Shown here: piece by piece, positions 15,413 through 24,986 of the stretch
Layout of the letters: every line of letters begins with the position of its first letter
How positions within the stretch are numbered: position 1 is the first letter of the stretch
Virus record (IMG/VR): IMGVR_UViG_3300042453_003817
Span: 27,781 to 91,780 of that record
Strand: one strand, 5' to 3'
DNA: 64,000 bases
Origin: a virus
The notes under the pieces: generated by a model
Told to the model about the DNA's origin: nothing
What the model saw: the letters and a program-made list of their open reading frames with translations, nothing else
The model's database searches: none
Translations under genes and position numbers: made by a program

Positions 15413-16416
15413 TGTATAACGCACAAAATTTAGATCCTAGTTTTTCTGGTCTTAATTGGTTCACATGGTTTGTTGGTGTTGTAGTTGATATTGATGATCC
15501 ACTGAAACTAGGAAGAATGAAAGTTAGATGTTTCGGTTTTCATTCATTGGATCCTACCGTGATGCCAAAAGAGCATTTACCTTGGGCAGAACCTATTCTT
15601 CCTGTTAATCAAAGACAATCAAGTCTAGATGTGAATCATGGTGATTGGGTTGTTGGCTTTTTTATGGATGGAAGATATGCACAAAAGCCTGTAATTTACG
15701 GAGTATTTAATGGTCTAAAAAACGGTAATGGTACCGACGAATTAACTCCTCAACAGTTAGAAAAACTTCCTCAATATGCACAGAATATTATTTTGAGTGA
15801 AGAAAGTAAACCTACAGGACCCAGATTAGCCTATACAGTAGTTGGAAGTACCATTTCATTAAATAATAAGAGAAGAGAACATGTTTGTGATGTTTCTTTG
15901 CCTATGAGGAGGGCTGCTGAGTGGGTTCGTTTGAAGTTTAGTGAATTCATGAAAATTATTCGCGAGGGAATACGCGCTGCATTGAAAGCATTAGGATTTA
16001 GCCCAGACGGAACTTCAGCTAGATTGAAAGAGATAGCACAGGCTGTAACGAGGGAAGCAAAACAAATACAAAAGTTTCTTAAACAGGTAAATAGTGCGAT
16101 TGAAATTTTCAATGCTTATGTTGCACAAGTTAATCAAATGATTGAATGGATACTTTCTCTACCCGAAAAACTGTTAGCACTTCTAGTAGGTTGCTTAGAA
16201 AACTTGAGACGTTCTTTAGCGATAGGATTTTCTGAGTTGTTTTCAACTCAAGGTTCTTCTTCCGATTTATCTGCATTTACTGAAGCAGCCAAAGAGATTC
16301 AAAACACATTGGGTGCTGCTGTGCAAACTGCTAGCAACGCCGCTGCTGCGGCTGCAAATGCTGCTGCAACAGCACAAACTGTATCATCAGTAACTTCTAG
16401 GACATTTAAGATATAA
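15412..16416 (+). CDS. 5: gp5-like OB-fold hub protein (N-terminal half of a split gp5)
   Basis: A 334-residue protein. Residues 10-105 are an OB-fold spike-base domain: FTWFVGVVVDIDDPLKLGRMKVRCFGFH, LPWAEPILPV, GDWVVGFFMDGRYAQKPVIYGVFNG, the pattern of T4 gp5 and VgrG. After a linker, the C-terminal two-thirds (about 170-334) is helical and Ala/Gln-rich and ends in a coiled-coil-like Ala/Asn/Thr stretch. T4 gp5 continues instead with lysozyme and then a beta-helix; here no lysozyme motif is visible and the beta-helix is a separate gene starting 2 bases later. It would form the base of the puncturing device on the gp27-like hub. Confidence 0.72.
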   Translation: MYNAQNLDPSFSGLNWFTWFVGVVVDIDDPLKLGRMKVRCFGFHSLDPTVMPKEHLPWAEPILPVNQRQSSLDVNHGDWVVGFFMDGRYAQKPVIYGVFNGLKNGNGTDELTPQQLEKLPQYAQNIILSEESKPTGPRLAYTVVGSTISLNNKRREHVCDVSLPMRRAAEWVRLKFSEFMKIIREGIRAALKALGFSPDGTSARLKEIAQAVTREAKQIQKFLKQVNSAIEIFNAYVAQVNQMIEWILSLPEKLLALLVGCLENLRRSLAIGFSELFSTQGSSSDLSAFTEAAKEIQNTLGAAVQTASNAAAAAANAAATAQTVSSVTSRTFKI

Positions 16417-16418
16417 AA

Positions 16419-17249
16419 ATGGCTACTAAACCAGAAAAAGATTATTCTTGGACAGAACCGGAGTCTGAGGTTAATGATGCTAATCCTCCAGATTATCCTT
16501 ATAGTCATGTGACAGTTACGAAATCTGGGCATTCATTTGAAATGGATGACTCTAAAAATCGTGAAAGAATACGCTTGCAACATGGTGGTGCAAAAACTGG
16601 TGGTGTAGGTACATTTTTTGAAATGCAGTCCAATGGGGATATGATAACAAAAGTTGTAGGTGATAATTATGAAATCGTCGCAGGAAAAAATAATGTTCTC
16701 ATAAAAGGCGTCTGCAACATAACTATCGAAGGTGATTCGGTCGTTCATGTGAAAGGTGATAAGTATGAGAGAGTTGATGGTAATTATTACAGAGAGGTGC
16801 GAGGAGATTTTATACAAACCGTAGTGGGAGAATCTACGTTCCAATCTTTAGGTGATACTTCTATAAATTCTGGAGATCCAAATTCAATTCTTCCAAATGG
16901 CGTCATAAATTTGAGAGCAGGCGATATTACATACGTCGATAGTGATTTATTGGTTGCTGGATCAGCTACAGCCGATATGCTTACTGCGATAACAAAGGTT
17001 AATGGTGGTACACAAGTGACTGCTGGACCTTTAGGATTTGTATCTGAGTCTGGTGGGTTAGCTCTTGGATTACCGGTAGCAACACCTTTAACAGTCGATG
17101 CAGCCACCGCAGTTAAATCTCCTTTGATTATAGGAACAGTTGTTAGAGATGCTACAGGAACAATGACAACAATGAGATTGCAATACAATTTACATACGCA
17201 CATTGCACCTAAAGGCAAAACTTCAACACCACTTAAAAAGATGATTTGA
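16419..17249 (+). CDS. gp5-like beta-helix spike protein (C-terminal half of a split gp5)
   Basis: 276 residues. Residues 30-150 carry the short repeated strands of gp5/VgrG triple beta-helix spikes: HSFEMDDSKNRERIRLQHGGAK, GTFFEMQSNGDMITKVVGDNYE, and then V-x-G-D and I-x-G-x repeats (VHVKGDKYERVDGNYYREVRGDF). The remainder (150-276) is Gly/Ala/Thr-rich and ends in a RLQYNLHTHIAPKGKTSTP motif common at the tips of phage spikes. It probably forms the trimeric needle attached to the OB-fold protein encoded just upstream. A HxH near the end could hold a tip metal ion. The start has only a modest ribosome site, suggesting coupling. Confidence 0.72.
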   Translation: MATKPEKDYSWTEPESEVNDANPPDYPYSHVTVTKSGHSFEMDDSKNRERIRLQHGGAKTGGVGTFFEMQSNGDMITKVVGDNYEIVAGKNNVLIKGVCNITIEGDSVVHVKGDKYERVDGNYYREVRGDFIQTVVGESTFQSLGDTSINSGDPNSILPNGVINLRAGDITYVDSDLLVAGSATADMLTAITKVNGGTQVTAGPLGFVSESGGLALGLPVATPLTVDAATAVKSPLIIGTVVRDATGTMTTMRLQYNLHTHIAPKGKTSTPLKKMI

Positions 17250-17257
17250 GAAAATAA

Positions 17258-18121
17258 ATGGCAACGGCTAATGTACTTTATGGTAGACTAGGTTTCGATT
17301 TCGACACCACGAAATTCGGTGATGCAATCAATCTGAGTAATGGAACAAAAGAATTTTTAAATACGCAACCCATAGTTTTGACTGATTGGCAAATATCAGA
17401 TTTAGCTAACTCTAATGTTGCAACTTCTGCAAATTACTATAGAAATCCTGTTCTAAACGTTTCCAATGCATTAAAACAAAGTATACAGAATCTAAGCAAT
17501 GTTATTCTAACGATAGAATTTTATGATGATGTACAAGCAATTTCTCCTGCAAGTAATGTTGTTTCTCTTAGTGCCAATTTGATTCTAGAAATAGATCAAT
17601 TCATTTCACATACTAATAACGTTTCTGGTGTAAATGTGAGTTCTCCGACTGCAATTGAAAATACCGAAATAGTTTTGGAATATCCTGATTATGAAAAAGT
17701 AATTGATTTAGGTCGTAATTTAGTTATGCTGTTAAAAGCAACTGATGACAGAGAAGACGCTTCTCCCGTTTTAGCATCGATGACGAGCATATTCATCGAG
17801 TCTGATATTGCAAACACGAACACATTAGTTGTTTCTGATTTTAATTCTATCAATAATAGCACGAGACTTGTTGTCAGTAATGTATATTCAAATATTTCTG
17901 CCACAACAGTAAATGCTATTTTTTCACGCATTCAAACAGCAAACACTTTGATAGGTGGAAGAAGAGAGCATGACTGGAATTTTTACAGAGAAGGATTGTC
18001 ATTGCTGAATGATTATGATAAGGTTTCTAAGTTGGAAGATGTTGGAACAACACAAGATTATTTGATTAAAAATTATATCGGTACTGAATCTTACATAAAC
18101 AAACTTTCGGCAAATAACTAA
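17258..18121 (+). CDS. Uncharacterised structural protein between spike and gp25 genes
   Basis: 287 residues. I recognise no domain. The first 110 residues are mixed and beta-like (LYGRLGFDFDTTKFGDAINLSNGTKEFLNTQP), the middle contains two long polar helices, and the end is charged (GRREHDWNFYREGLSLLNDYDK). A gene of similar size lies between gp5 and gp25 in other T4-like aquatic phages, so it is probably a baseplate component. No signal peptide or membrane segment is seen. Confidence 0.6.
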   Translation: MATANVLYGRLGFDFDTTKFGDAINLSNGTKEFLNTQPIVLTDWQISDLANSNVATSANYYRNPVLNVSNALKQSIQNLSNVILTIEFYDDVQAISPASNVVSLSANLILEIDQFISHTNNVSGVNVSSPTAIENTEIVLEYPDYEKVIDLGRNLVMLLKATDDREDASPVLASMTSIFIESDIANTNTLVVSDFNSINNSTRLVVSNVYSNISATTVNAIFSRIQTANTLIGGRREHDWNFYREGLSLLNDYDKVSKLEDVGTTQDYLIKNYIGTESYINKLSANN

Positions 18122-18127
18122 TAAATA
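18120..18127 (+). promoter_or_regulatory. Possible late promoter box AATAAATA before gp25
   Basis: The box overlaps the stop codon of the preceding gene and lies only 4 bases from ATG 18132, so the message would be leaderless. The match could be chance in AT-rich sequence. Confidence 0.3.
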
Positions 18128-18131
18128 AGAC

Positions 18132-18536
18132 ATGGCAACGATAGTCGCACAAACAACTAGAAAATATAAAGACTTGGATTTGTCTTTTACCGCACATCCT
18201 ATAAAAAAGGATGTGAATAAGCATGTTGATGACTTAGCGGTCATTAATTCAGTTAAAAATTTAATTTTAACTAATCATTATGAGAGACTTTTTAGACCTG
18301 AAATCGGTTCGAATGTTTCAAAGATGTTATTCGAACCAATGGACACAATATCCACTAATTTGTTACAGAGAGAAATAACACAAGTATTAACAAATTATGA
18401 GCCTAGAATACAGTTAAGGGAAGTAGCAGTCTCACCGGACTATGAAAATAACGGATATAATATAGGAATGACATTTCTTATTAATAACTCTTCCGAGCCT
18501 ATAGTAATACAATTTTTTCTAAACAGAGAAAGATAA
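18132..18536 (+). CDS. 25: gp25 baseplate wedge protein
   Basis: A 134-residue protein (T4 gp25 has 132) of the GPW/gp25 family, which includes a lysozyme-like fold shared with type VI secretion TssE. The diagnostic segment is DDLAVINSVKNLILTNHYERLFRPEIGSNV with the E-R-x-F-R-P-x-x-G motif, followed by NLLQREITQVLTNYEPRI. It starts sheath polymerisation by interacting with gp6 and gp53. It is followed one base later by gp6. Confidence 0.92.
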   Translation: MATIVAQTTRKYKDLDLSFTAHPIKKDVNKHVDDLAVINSVKNLILTNHYERLFRPEIGSNVSKMLFEPMDTISTNLLQREITQVLTNYEPRIQLREVAVSPDYENNGYNIGMTFLINNSSEPIVIQFFLNRER

Positions 18537-18537
18537 A

Positions 18538-20610
18538 ATGACTGATCGTTTAATTGTCACAGATTTAGATTTCGATACAATCAAAACAAATTTAAGAAAC
18601 TTCTTAAAGCAGCAATCTGAGTTTCAGGACTATGACTTTGAAGGGTCAGGATTAAATATTCTTCTTGATGTTTTGGCATATAATACACATTACAATGCCT
18701 ATTACTTGAATATGATTGCCAACGAATCTTTTATGGACACCGCTGTTCTAAGAAATTCGGTTGTTTCACACGCTAAAAGAGTTGGTTATGTTCCTCGTTC
18801 AACGACTGCACCTAGAGCGGTAATTAATGTTACGGTTCAAACAGACAATTCTATTCCAGGGTCTTTAACTATTCCAAAAGGATATGTCTTTCTATCATCA
18901 GTTTTAGATGGCATTTCTTATCGTTTTGTTACGATGGAAGCATACACTACAACTAAAACTGGAACAAATTTTGTATTTAATAATGTGATGATTTATGAGG
19001 GTCAACTAGTTACATTTTCATATACTAATGATTATACGACTAATCCTAGACAATTATTTGCGATACCCGATTCTAGAGTAGATACTTCAAAACTCACTGT
19101 AAGTGTAAGACAATCTGTCGCTAATGTTCAGTCAGAAATTTATGAAAAAGTGGATGATGTTTTAAATTTAACTTCTAATTCGGAAGTTTATTTTTTACAA
19201 GAGGGAAGAAACGGGCAATATGATGTGTATTTTGGAGATGATGTTATAGGTAAAAAAATACCCGATGGTGGTATTGTAACACTGGAATATCTGATAACAA
19301 ATGGAAACGCATCTAATAAATCCAACAATTTCACATCAACGACTGCTATAGGTGGGTTTTCAACCATATCAGTAAATTCTATAAGCGCAGCATCAGGTGG
19401 ATCTCAGAAAGAAACTGTTGAGCAGATAAAATTTGCCGCACCATTAAATTTACTCTCTCAAAATAGGGCAGTTACAAAGAACGATTATATCAAATTGATC
19501 CAGCAAAAATACCCCTCTTTCGAAGCGGTTAACGTTTGGGGTGGTGAAGAAAACGACCCTCCAGTTTACGGAAAAGTTTTTATTGCAGCCAAACCTAAAT
19601 TAGGATTTGAAATAACGGATACAGAAAAAGAATTTGTTACAAACACTATTTTGAAACCTATCAGCATTTTGACTGTGACTCCTGAAATTGTAGATATCGA
19701 TTACAATTATTTAAAACTTGAGACAACTGTGTTTTATGATAAAAGTAAAACTACACTTTCCGATTCTGAAATAAAAACTAATCTAAAAACTGTAATAACC
19801 AACTACTGTAATAATAACTTAAATAAATTTAATTCTTACTTTAAATATTCGGGGCTTGAATCGACTATCGATGCTTACAGCCCAGCGATCATATCAAATG
19901 AAGTTGAATTGTTCGTCGCTAAAAAATTCAGACCAGTGTTGGGTCAAGCAGATAATTATATTTTAGATTATGGATTCGAACTTTCACGAGGAACAACTAA
20001 TGATAACTTTTACTCATCACCAGACTTTACCGTCGTTGATGAAGAAGGTGTTTCTCGTCAATGTTTCTTTGAAGAAATTCCCTCTTCATTTACGGGATTA
20101 GAGGGAATCACTGTAACTAATCCAGGATACGGATATACTTCAACACCTACAGTGACAATAGTAGGTGATGGCGAGGGAGCTACAGCTAAAGCAGTGATTG
20201 TAAACGGTAAACTTTCTAAGGTTGAAGTGTTAACTCCAGGTATTGGTTATACAACGGCAGCAATACAGATAACTGGAGGAGGCGGAGTGCTCGCAGCAGC
20301 AAGTGCTGTTTTGGAGGGAAGATTTGGGCAGATTAGAATTTCTTACTATAAAATAGATGCAATAAGTAGTCAAAGTACAAAAGTTGTTATCAATAAAAAT
20401 AAAAATAATGGTGTTACAGGAACTATTGACTACTTTTTGGGAAGAATATACATAAACGATTTCAAACCTACAGCAATCAATAATGATTTTGGTGATGTAT
20501 TAGTACATATAAAACCTAAAATTAACATTATTCAATCTAAATTAAATAAGATGCTGGTTTTAGATGAAGCAGATCCAACAAGTGTAACCGTTAAAACTAT
20601 AATAGTCTGA
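18538..20610 (+). CDS. 6: gp6 baseplate wedge protein
   Basis: 690 residues (T4 gp6 has 660). Family landmarks include DFEGSGLNILLDVLAYNTHYNAYYLNMIANESFMDTA near the start, PKGYVF, the GRNGQYDVYFGDDVIGKKIPDGGIVTLEYL beta region, and LNLLSQNRAVTKNDYIKLIQQKYPSFEAVNVWGGEENDPP. The protein is related to gpJ-type baseplate proteins and forms the inner iris ring of the baseplate. An extra Gly-rich beta-repeat (about residues 521-597) with GYGYTSTPTVTIVGDGEGA is inserted near the C-terminus. The same repeat type occurs in the next three baseplate genes. Confidence 0.9.
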   Translation: MTDRLIVTDLDFDTIKTNLRNFLKQQSEFQDYDFEGSGLNILLDVLAYNTHYNAYYLNMIANESFMDTAVLRNSVVSHAKRVGYVPRSTTAPRAVINVTVQTDNSIPGSLTIPKGYVFLSSVLDGISYRFVTMEAYTTTKTGTNFVFNNVMIYEGQLVTFSYTNDYTTNPRQLFAIPDSRVDTSKLTVSVRQSVANVQSEIYEKVDDVLNLTSNSEVYFLQEGRNGQYDVYFGDDVIGKKIPDGGIVTLEYLITNGNASNKSNNFTSTTAIGGFSTISVNSISAASGGSQKETVEQIKFAAPLNLLSQNRAVTKNDYIKLIQQKYPSFEAVNVWGGEENDPPVYGKVFIAAKPKLGFEITDTEKEFVTNTILKPISILTVTPEIVDIDYNYLKLETTVFYDKSKTTLSDSEIKTNLKTVITNYCNNNLNKFNSYFKYSGLESTIDAYSPAIISNEVELFVAKKFRPVLGQADNYILDYGFELSRGTTNDNFYSSPDFTVVDEEGVSRQCFFEEIPSSFTGLEGITVTNPGYGYTSTPTVTIVGDGEGATAKAVIVNGKLSKVEVLTPGIGYTTAAIQITGGGGVLAAASAVLEGRFGQIRISYYKIDAISSQSTKVVINKNKNNGVTGTIDYFLGRIYINDFKPTAINNDFGDVLVHIKPKINIIQSKLNKMLVLDEADPTSVTVKTIIV

Positions 20611-23600
20611 TGGAAAATTATAAACTTTCTACTCTGGTAAAAAGTCAATTACCAGATTTTGTAAGAGGTGAATATCCAAAATTTGTTACATTTTTGGAAA
20701 AATATTATGAATGGTTAGAGCAAACTAATAGAGTCAATTATGCTGTTGAAGCACTAGTTGATTCTAATGATATTGACTACTCAGATTCTTTTTATATTGA
20801 AAAATTAAAACAGGATCTAGCTCCTTACTTTCCGCAAAATATTGTTAATGATAAAAGATTGTTTCTAAAATTAGTAACAAATTTTTATAAGTCTAGCGGA
20901 ACACCACAATCAGTAAAATTTTTATTTAAGGCTCTCTACAACGACAACATCGACATATATTATCCAAAAGAAGACATATTAAAAACTTCAGATGGAAAAT
21001 GGATTCTCCCTCTAGCGTTGCGTATTGATACAAATGATAATAATATTTTCAATATCGCAAAAACAAAAATAACAGGGTTGTCTTCTAAATCTAGTGCTGT
21101 TGTAGAAAAAGTTATTAGATCGGTAGATCGACAGTTAGGTATTACTTACATTGAGGCTTATGTAAGTAATGTTGAACGATTATTTCAGACAGGAGAAACT
21201 TTAAGTGCAACCTATTATGATGAAAATTCAGAAACAAACGTTACTGTAACAGGTAAGCTTATTGGTTCTCTTTCTGAAATAAAAATTAATCCTACAAACA
21301 GAGGTCTCTTCTATAATGGTTTTGATGCCGACATTGGATATAACGGAGATCCAGTTAGTATTGTTGGAGGTTTAAATGCCAACTCAGCTAATCCTATCGG
21401 CGCCATAGCTTATGTGGGAGACACCACAAAAGGTGGCATTTCTGATATATTTGTTTTAGATGGAGGATTCGGGTTTAGAAGTTCTATAGATTATCCTAAT
21501 TCTTCAATTGTAGATTTCAAAGGAGGATTTGAAAATTCTCCTTTCGGTTCGGAAGCTAAAGCATCTATTGGTCTGATTGATGGAGATACTGTCAGACTTA
21601 TAAATGTTTCTAACATGGCTATATCAACTCTAGATGGATTGGGATCTAATACAACATTAACTGGAACCGGAGCAATATCTCCTTCCAGCAATATTGTTAC
21701 GGGAACAGGAACTTTATTTACAACTGAATTGTCAGTTGGTGATGCAATTTATGTTGGATCTTATCTTACTGAAGTAAATCAGATAAACTCAACTACACAG
21801 ATAAGAACAAATACTGTTTTTTCCACAACCGAGTCTGGTTTAACTCTAAAAAAAGCAGGCAGAACTATTTCTAGAATACGTTCAACTACAATAGAAAACA
21901 TTTCAACTTATTCTGCATTTAATGTTCATCCAATATCCTTTATTACAATAGATGGTTCTGGGGGTGGATACCGATCAAGACCCACGGTAGAAACTTACAG
22001 TTTTTACAATGAAGATTTATCAGATTCATTGATAATGTCATCCAGAAGAATAATAAAAAATACAAATTATATAGAAGATACAAGTCAAGATTTAACTCTT
22101 TCATTGGAAACAGGAGATTATGTAAGGTTGTTTATACCAAACCTTTATGAAGAAGTTAAGATTATTACCTATGTGGATACTAACAGAATTTATTTTTCTG
22201 ATAATTTTCAGAATGACATTCCTAGAAGTCTTTCGGATATAGGCGTTTCGGTATATAAAATAAATCGAAATGATTTATATAATATAGGTTCAATAGGTAG
22301 AATTGATGTTAATAATGGCGGAACAGGATATGCGAATGGTGATATTCTAATTTTTACCGGAGGCTCTGGTTATGGTGCTAATGGTTATGTAAACGTTTCT
22401 GCTGGAGTAATAACTTCAGTTACGATTAACAATCATTCTCAAGATGCGTATGTTATTGGTGGTGAGGGTTATAAAAGAGATTCATTACCAGCCATCACTG
22501 TTCAGTCTGCTGCCGGTGCTGGAGCAAATCTAACAGTTTCAGAAATTGCAGGCGATGGTGAGTCTTATGGATTGACAACTTCAAGGATCGGTGCTGTTTC
22601 TTCAATACGAGTTATAAGTTATGGATATGATTATGTTTCGGCTCCGTATGTTTCTTTGAGAAATGCGGACCTAAATGTTACTGGAGTTACATCTGGGCAA
22701 TTGTTTGTTTCAAACACTATTATATACCAAGGAACTTCGAATACCAACTTCTCATTCAAAGCGAGTGTTGATAGCTATGACCCGGACACTGGTGTTTTAA
22801 GAATATTTGATTATGTCGGAACTTTAAATAATAGTCTATTAATAAAATATGATAGCTCTATTGCATTGAATGCTGTTTCAGCAACAGTGGTTTCCTCAAC
22901 TTTCTACGGAGATGGAAACGCAAAAGCAACTGCAAAATTTGAAAATGGATTGATTAGATATCCAGGAATTTATTTAAACACTGACGGTCAAGTGAGTTCA
23001 GACAAGAGATTGCAAGATGGTGAAAAATACCATAACTTCTCTTACGTTATTAAATCGACTAAAGATTATGCTACATTCAAAAAACCTTTAAATGAAATTG
23101 TTCATCCAATAGGAACAAAAACATTTACCTTTAAAACAGATGAAAATAAAGAAATCATTACAACGACAGATGAGACAAAATACATTACAATAAATGACCT
23201 TTCAGATACTTATAATATTGCAGCATCATCAAATACAATTACAACGACAAATGTATCTGCAAATCTGATAACTACCGTAAATGTTGGTGATATTATCTTA
23301 TTGTCAAATGTTCATAGGAGACTTGTTGGTACGGTTAATGTCTCAACAGGTTCAAATATAATTATTTCGTATCAAGGAACTGCTAATTTCTTGAATGATT
23401 TTCAAGAAGGAGATACACTATATCTTTCCACCGGAAACACAGTTACAGTTAGAGAAGTTACAAATGCTAATGTTGCAATCGTAAGTTCAATATTAAATGT
23501 CTCTTCCACACAAGTAAATGCTAATGTTGTTTTGGTTGAATATGCAAAAGCTAATTCTGTAAATGCTAATACAATAATAACGACAACAACATTTAAAGCT

Positions 23601-23642
23601 AACGGAAGTAATCTTTTCGCTACCATACAAAAAGTTAGATAA
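20610..23642 (+). CDS. 7: gp7-position baseplate wedge protein
   Basis: 1010 residues, close to T4 gp7 (1032), located between gp6 and gp8 exactly as in T4. The N-terminal 130 residues (VKSQLPDFVRGEYPKFVTFLEKYYEWLEQ, then FYKSSGTPQSVKFLFKALYNDNIDIYYPKEDILKTSDGKW) form a domain common to baseplate proteins of aquatic T4-like phages. The rest is a series of beta modules, including a GTGTLFTTELSVGDAI module (about residues 350-420), several G-x-G-Y repeats, and a C-terminal Thr/Asn/Val-rich part. The gp7 name rests on position and size; I cannot see direct similarity to T4 gp7. TGATG overlap with gp6. Confidence 0.7.
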   Translation: MENYKLSTLVKSQLPDFVRGEYPKFVTFLEKYYEWLEQTNRVNYAVEALVDSNDIDYSDSFYIEKLKQDLAPYFPQNIVNDKRLFLKLVTNFYKSSGTPQSVKFLFKALYNDNIDIYYPKEDILKTSDGKWILPLALRIDTNDNNIFNIAKTKITGLSSKSSAVVEKVIRSVDRQLGITYIEAYVSNVERLFQTGETLSATYYDENSETNVTVTGKLIGSLSEIKINPTNRGLFYNGFDADIGYNGDPVSIVGGLNANSANPIGAIAYVGDTTKGGISDIFVLDGGFGFRSSIDYPNSSIVDFKGGFENSPFGSEAKASIGLIDGDTVRLINVSNMAISTLDGLGSNTTLTGTGAISPSSNIVTGTGTLFTTELSVGDAIYVGSYLTEVNQINSTTQIRTNTVFSTTESGLTLKKAGRTISRIRSTTIENISTYSAFNVHPISFITIDGSGGGYRSRPTVETYSFYNEDLSDSLIMSSRRIIKNTNYIEDTSQDLTLSLETGDYVRLFIPNLYEEVKIITYVDTNRIYFSDNFQNDIPRSLSDIGVSVYKINRNDLYNIGSIGRIDVNNGGTGYANGDILIFTGGSGYGANGYVNVSAGVITSVTINNHSQDAYVIGGEGYKRDSLPAITVQSAAGAGANLTVSEIAGDGESYGLTTSRIGAVSSIRVISYGYDYVSAPYVSLRNADLNVTGVTSGQLFVSNTIIYQGTSNTNFSFKASVDSYDPDTGVLRIFDYVGTLNNSLLIKYDSSIALNAVSATVVSSTFYGDGNAKATAKFENGLIRYPGIYLNTDGQVSSDKRLQDGEKYHNFSYVIKSTKDYATFKKPLNEIVHPIGTKTFTFKTDENKEIITTTDETKYITINDLSDTYNIAASSNTITTTNVSANLITTVNVGDIILLSNVHRRLVGTVNVSTGSNIIISYQGTANFLNDFQEGDTLYLSTGNTVTVREVTNANVAIVSSILNVSSTQVNANVVLVEYAKANSVNANTIITTTTFKANGSNLFATIQKVR

Positions 23643-23645
23643 ATA
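23638..23645 (+). promoter_or_regulatory. Possible late promoter box GATAAATA before gp8
   Basis: The box overlaps the gp7 stop codon and is 5 bases from ATG 23651, leaving almost no leader. Listed because the same form recurs with better spacing at 37500. Confidence 0.3.
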
Positions 23646-23650
23646 ATACT

Positions 23651-24976
23651 ATGTCATCTATAATAACAGAAAACTTCAAGATTTTACTTGCAAAACAAGT
23701 TTACAACCTATTAGAGGTTGGAGCAAATTCTTACCTTCCTGCGCCAAGAAAATCTTATGTCTATGCTTTAATGGGTAAACAATTAAGATGGAATGCTGGC
23801 ACTGAAGTTGCAGGAACTCCTTCTGACACTATAACCTATCTAAATGATGTTTATAAAACGGCAATTGCTGCTAAAAGACTTTCCATTGAGAATGCTTCTC
23901 TCGTTGCTCCAAGAATAAATTGGGCTAATAGTACAATTTATAATACGTATACATCAAATACTAATTTTTATGTTCTAACATCCAAAGATCAAGTTTTTAA
24001 ATGTTTATCCAACAATTCTGGAGCTTTATCTACAAGTGAACCCGAACTCAGCCTTTTCACAACTTCATTAGAAGAGCCTTTCGTTCAGACAGAAGACGGT
24101 TATAAATGGAAATATATGTTCACTCTAACCTCGATTCAAAAACAAAAGTTTTTGACTGAAGAATGGATGCCTACAGTTTTTAATAAATTCGTTAGAGCAG
24201 CAGCCGAACCCGGTTCAATTGATATTGTACATATAACAAATTCTGGAAATAATTATACTAATGGTGCAACACAGTCCATCATAAACATATCGGGTGACGG
24301 AACTGGTGCTGTATTAAAAGCAAATGTTTCGGATGGAAAAGTTGTTAACATTATTATACAAAATAGAGGAACAAATTACACTTATGCGAACTTGAGCTTT
24401 CAAGATGTTGCTGGTGGTTCTGGTTCTGATGCTGCTGCTACAGTTTCAATATCTCCTGTCGATGGTCATGGTTATGATCCTGTTTATGAGTTGCGAGCTT
24501 CTACAATATTATTCAACGTTGACTTTGAAGAAGATGAATCTGGGTTAATACCCACCAACAATGATTTCAGAGAAATAACACTGATTCAAAATCCTTATTT
24601 AAGAGGAACCACAACCTTAGCTACAAGTAATACCTATAGTTTATATACGAAAGTTAAAGTTTCTCCTGGAGTTGGAGACTTCTCTTCGGATGAAGTCGTT
24701 TATCAAGGAACAGACATTTCTACGAGCACTTTTACCGCAGATGTTATATCGTTTGATGATGTAGAAAATTTCTTATACTTGAATAATGTAAAAGGCACCT
24801 TAGGTGTAAATCAATCAATTAAAGGCATATCTTCAGGTGCGATTCGAGTTGTTAACTCTGTAACAAATCCTTCTCTCGAATTATACTCTGGAAAAGTTTT
24901 ATACATATCAGATAAATTGCCTGTAACAAGAGACCCCTCACAAACGGAAAGAATCCGTTTCATATTGAGTTTCTAA
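23651..24976 (+). CDS. 8: gp8 baseplate wedge protein
   Basis: 441 residues (T4 gp8 has 334). The gp8 family signature is clear: SSIITENFKILLAKQV at the start, YVYALMGKQLRW, APRINWANSTIYNTYTS, NFYVLTSKDQVFKCLSNN and EPFVQTEDGYKWKYMFTLT. The additional length comes from a G-x-x-Y beta-repeat (about residues 190-275) plus the following module. gp8 dimers clamp the wedge proteins gp6, gp7 and gp10. The C-terminus DPSQTERIRFILSF is also family-like. Confidence 0.9.
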   Translation: MSSIITENFKILLAKQVYNLLEVGANSYLPAPRKSYVYALMGKQLRWNAGTEVAGTPSDTITYLNDVYKTAIAAKRLSIENASLVAPRINWANSTIYNTYTSNTNFYVLTSKDQVFKCLSNNSGALSTSEPELSLFTTSLEEPFVQTEDGYKWKYMFTLTSIQKQKFLTEEWMPTVFNKFVRAAAEPGSIDIVHITNSGNNYTNGATQSIINISGDGTGAVLKANVSDGKVVNIIIQNRGTNYTYANLSFQDVAGGSGSDAAATVSISPVDGHGYDPVYELRASTILFNVDFEEDESGLIPTNNDFREITLIQNPYLRGTTTLATSNTYSLYTKVKVSPGVGDFSSDEVVYQGTDISTSTFTADVISFDDVENFLYLNNVKGTLGVNQSIKGISSGAIRVVNSVTNPSLELYSGKVLYISDKLPVTRDPSQTERIRFILSF

Positions 24977-24986
24977 CGAGGAATAA

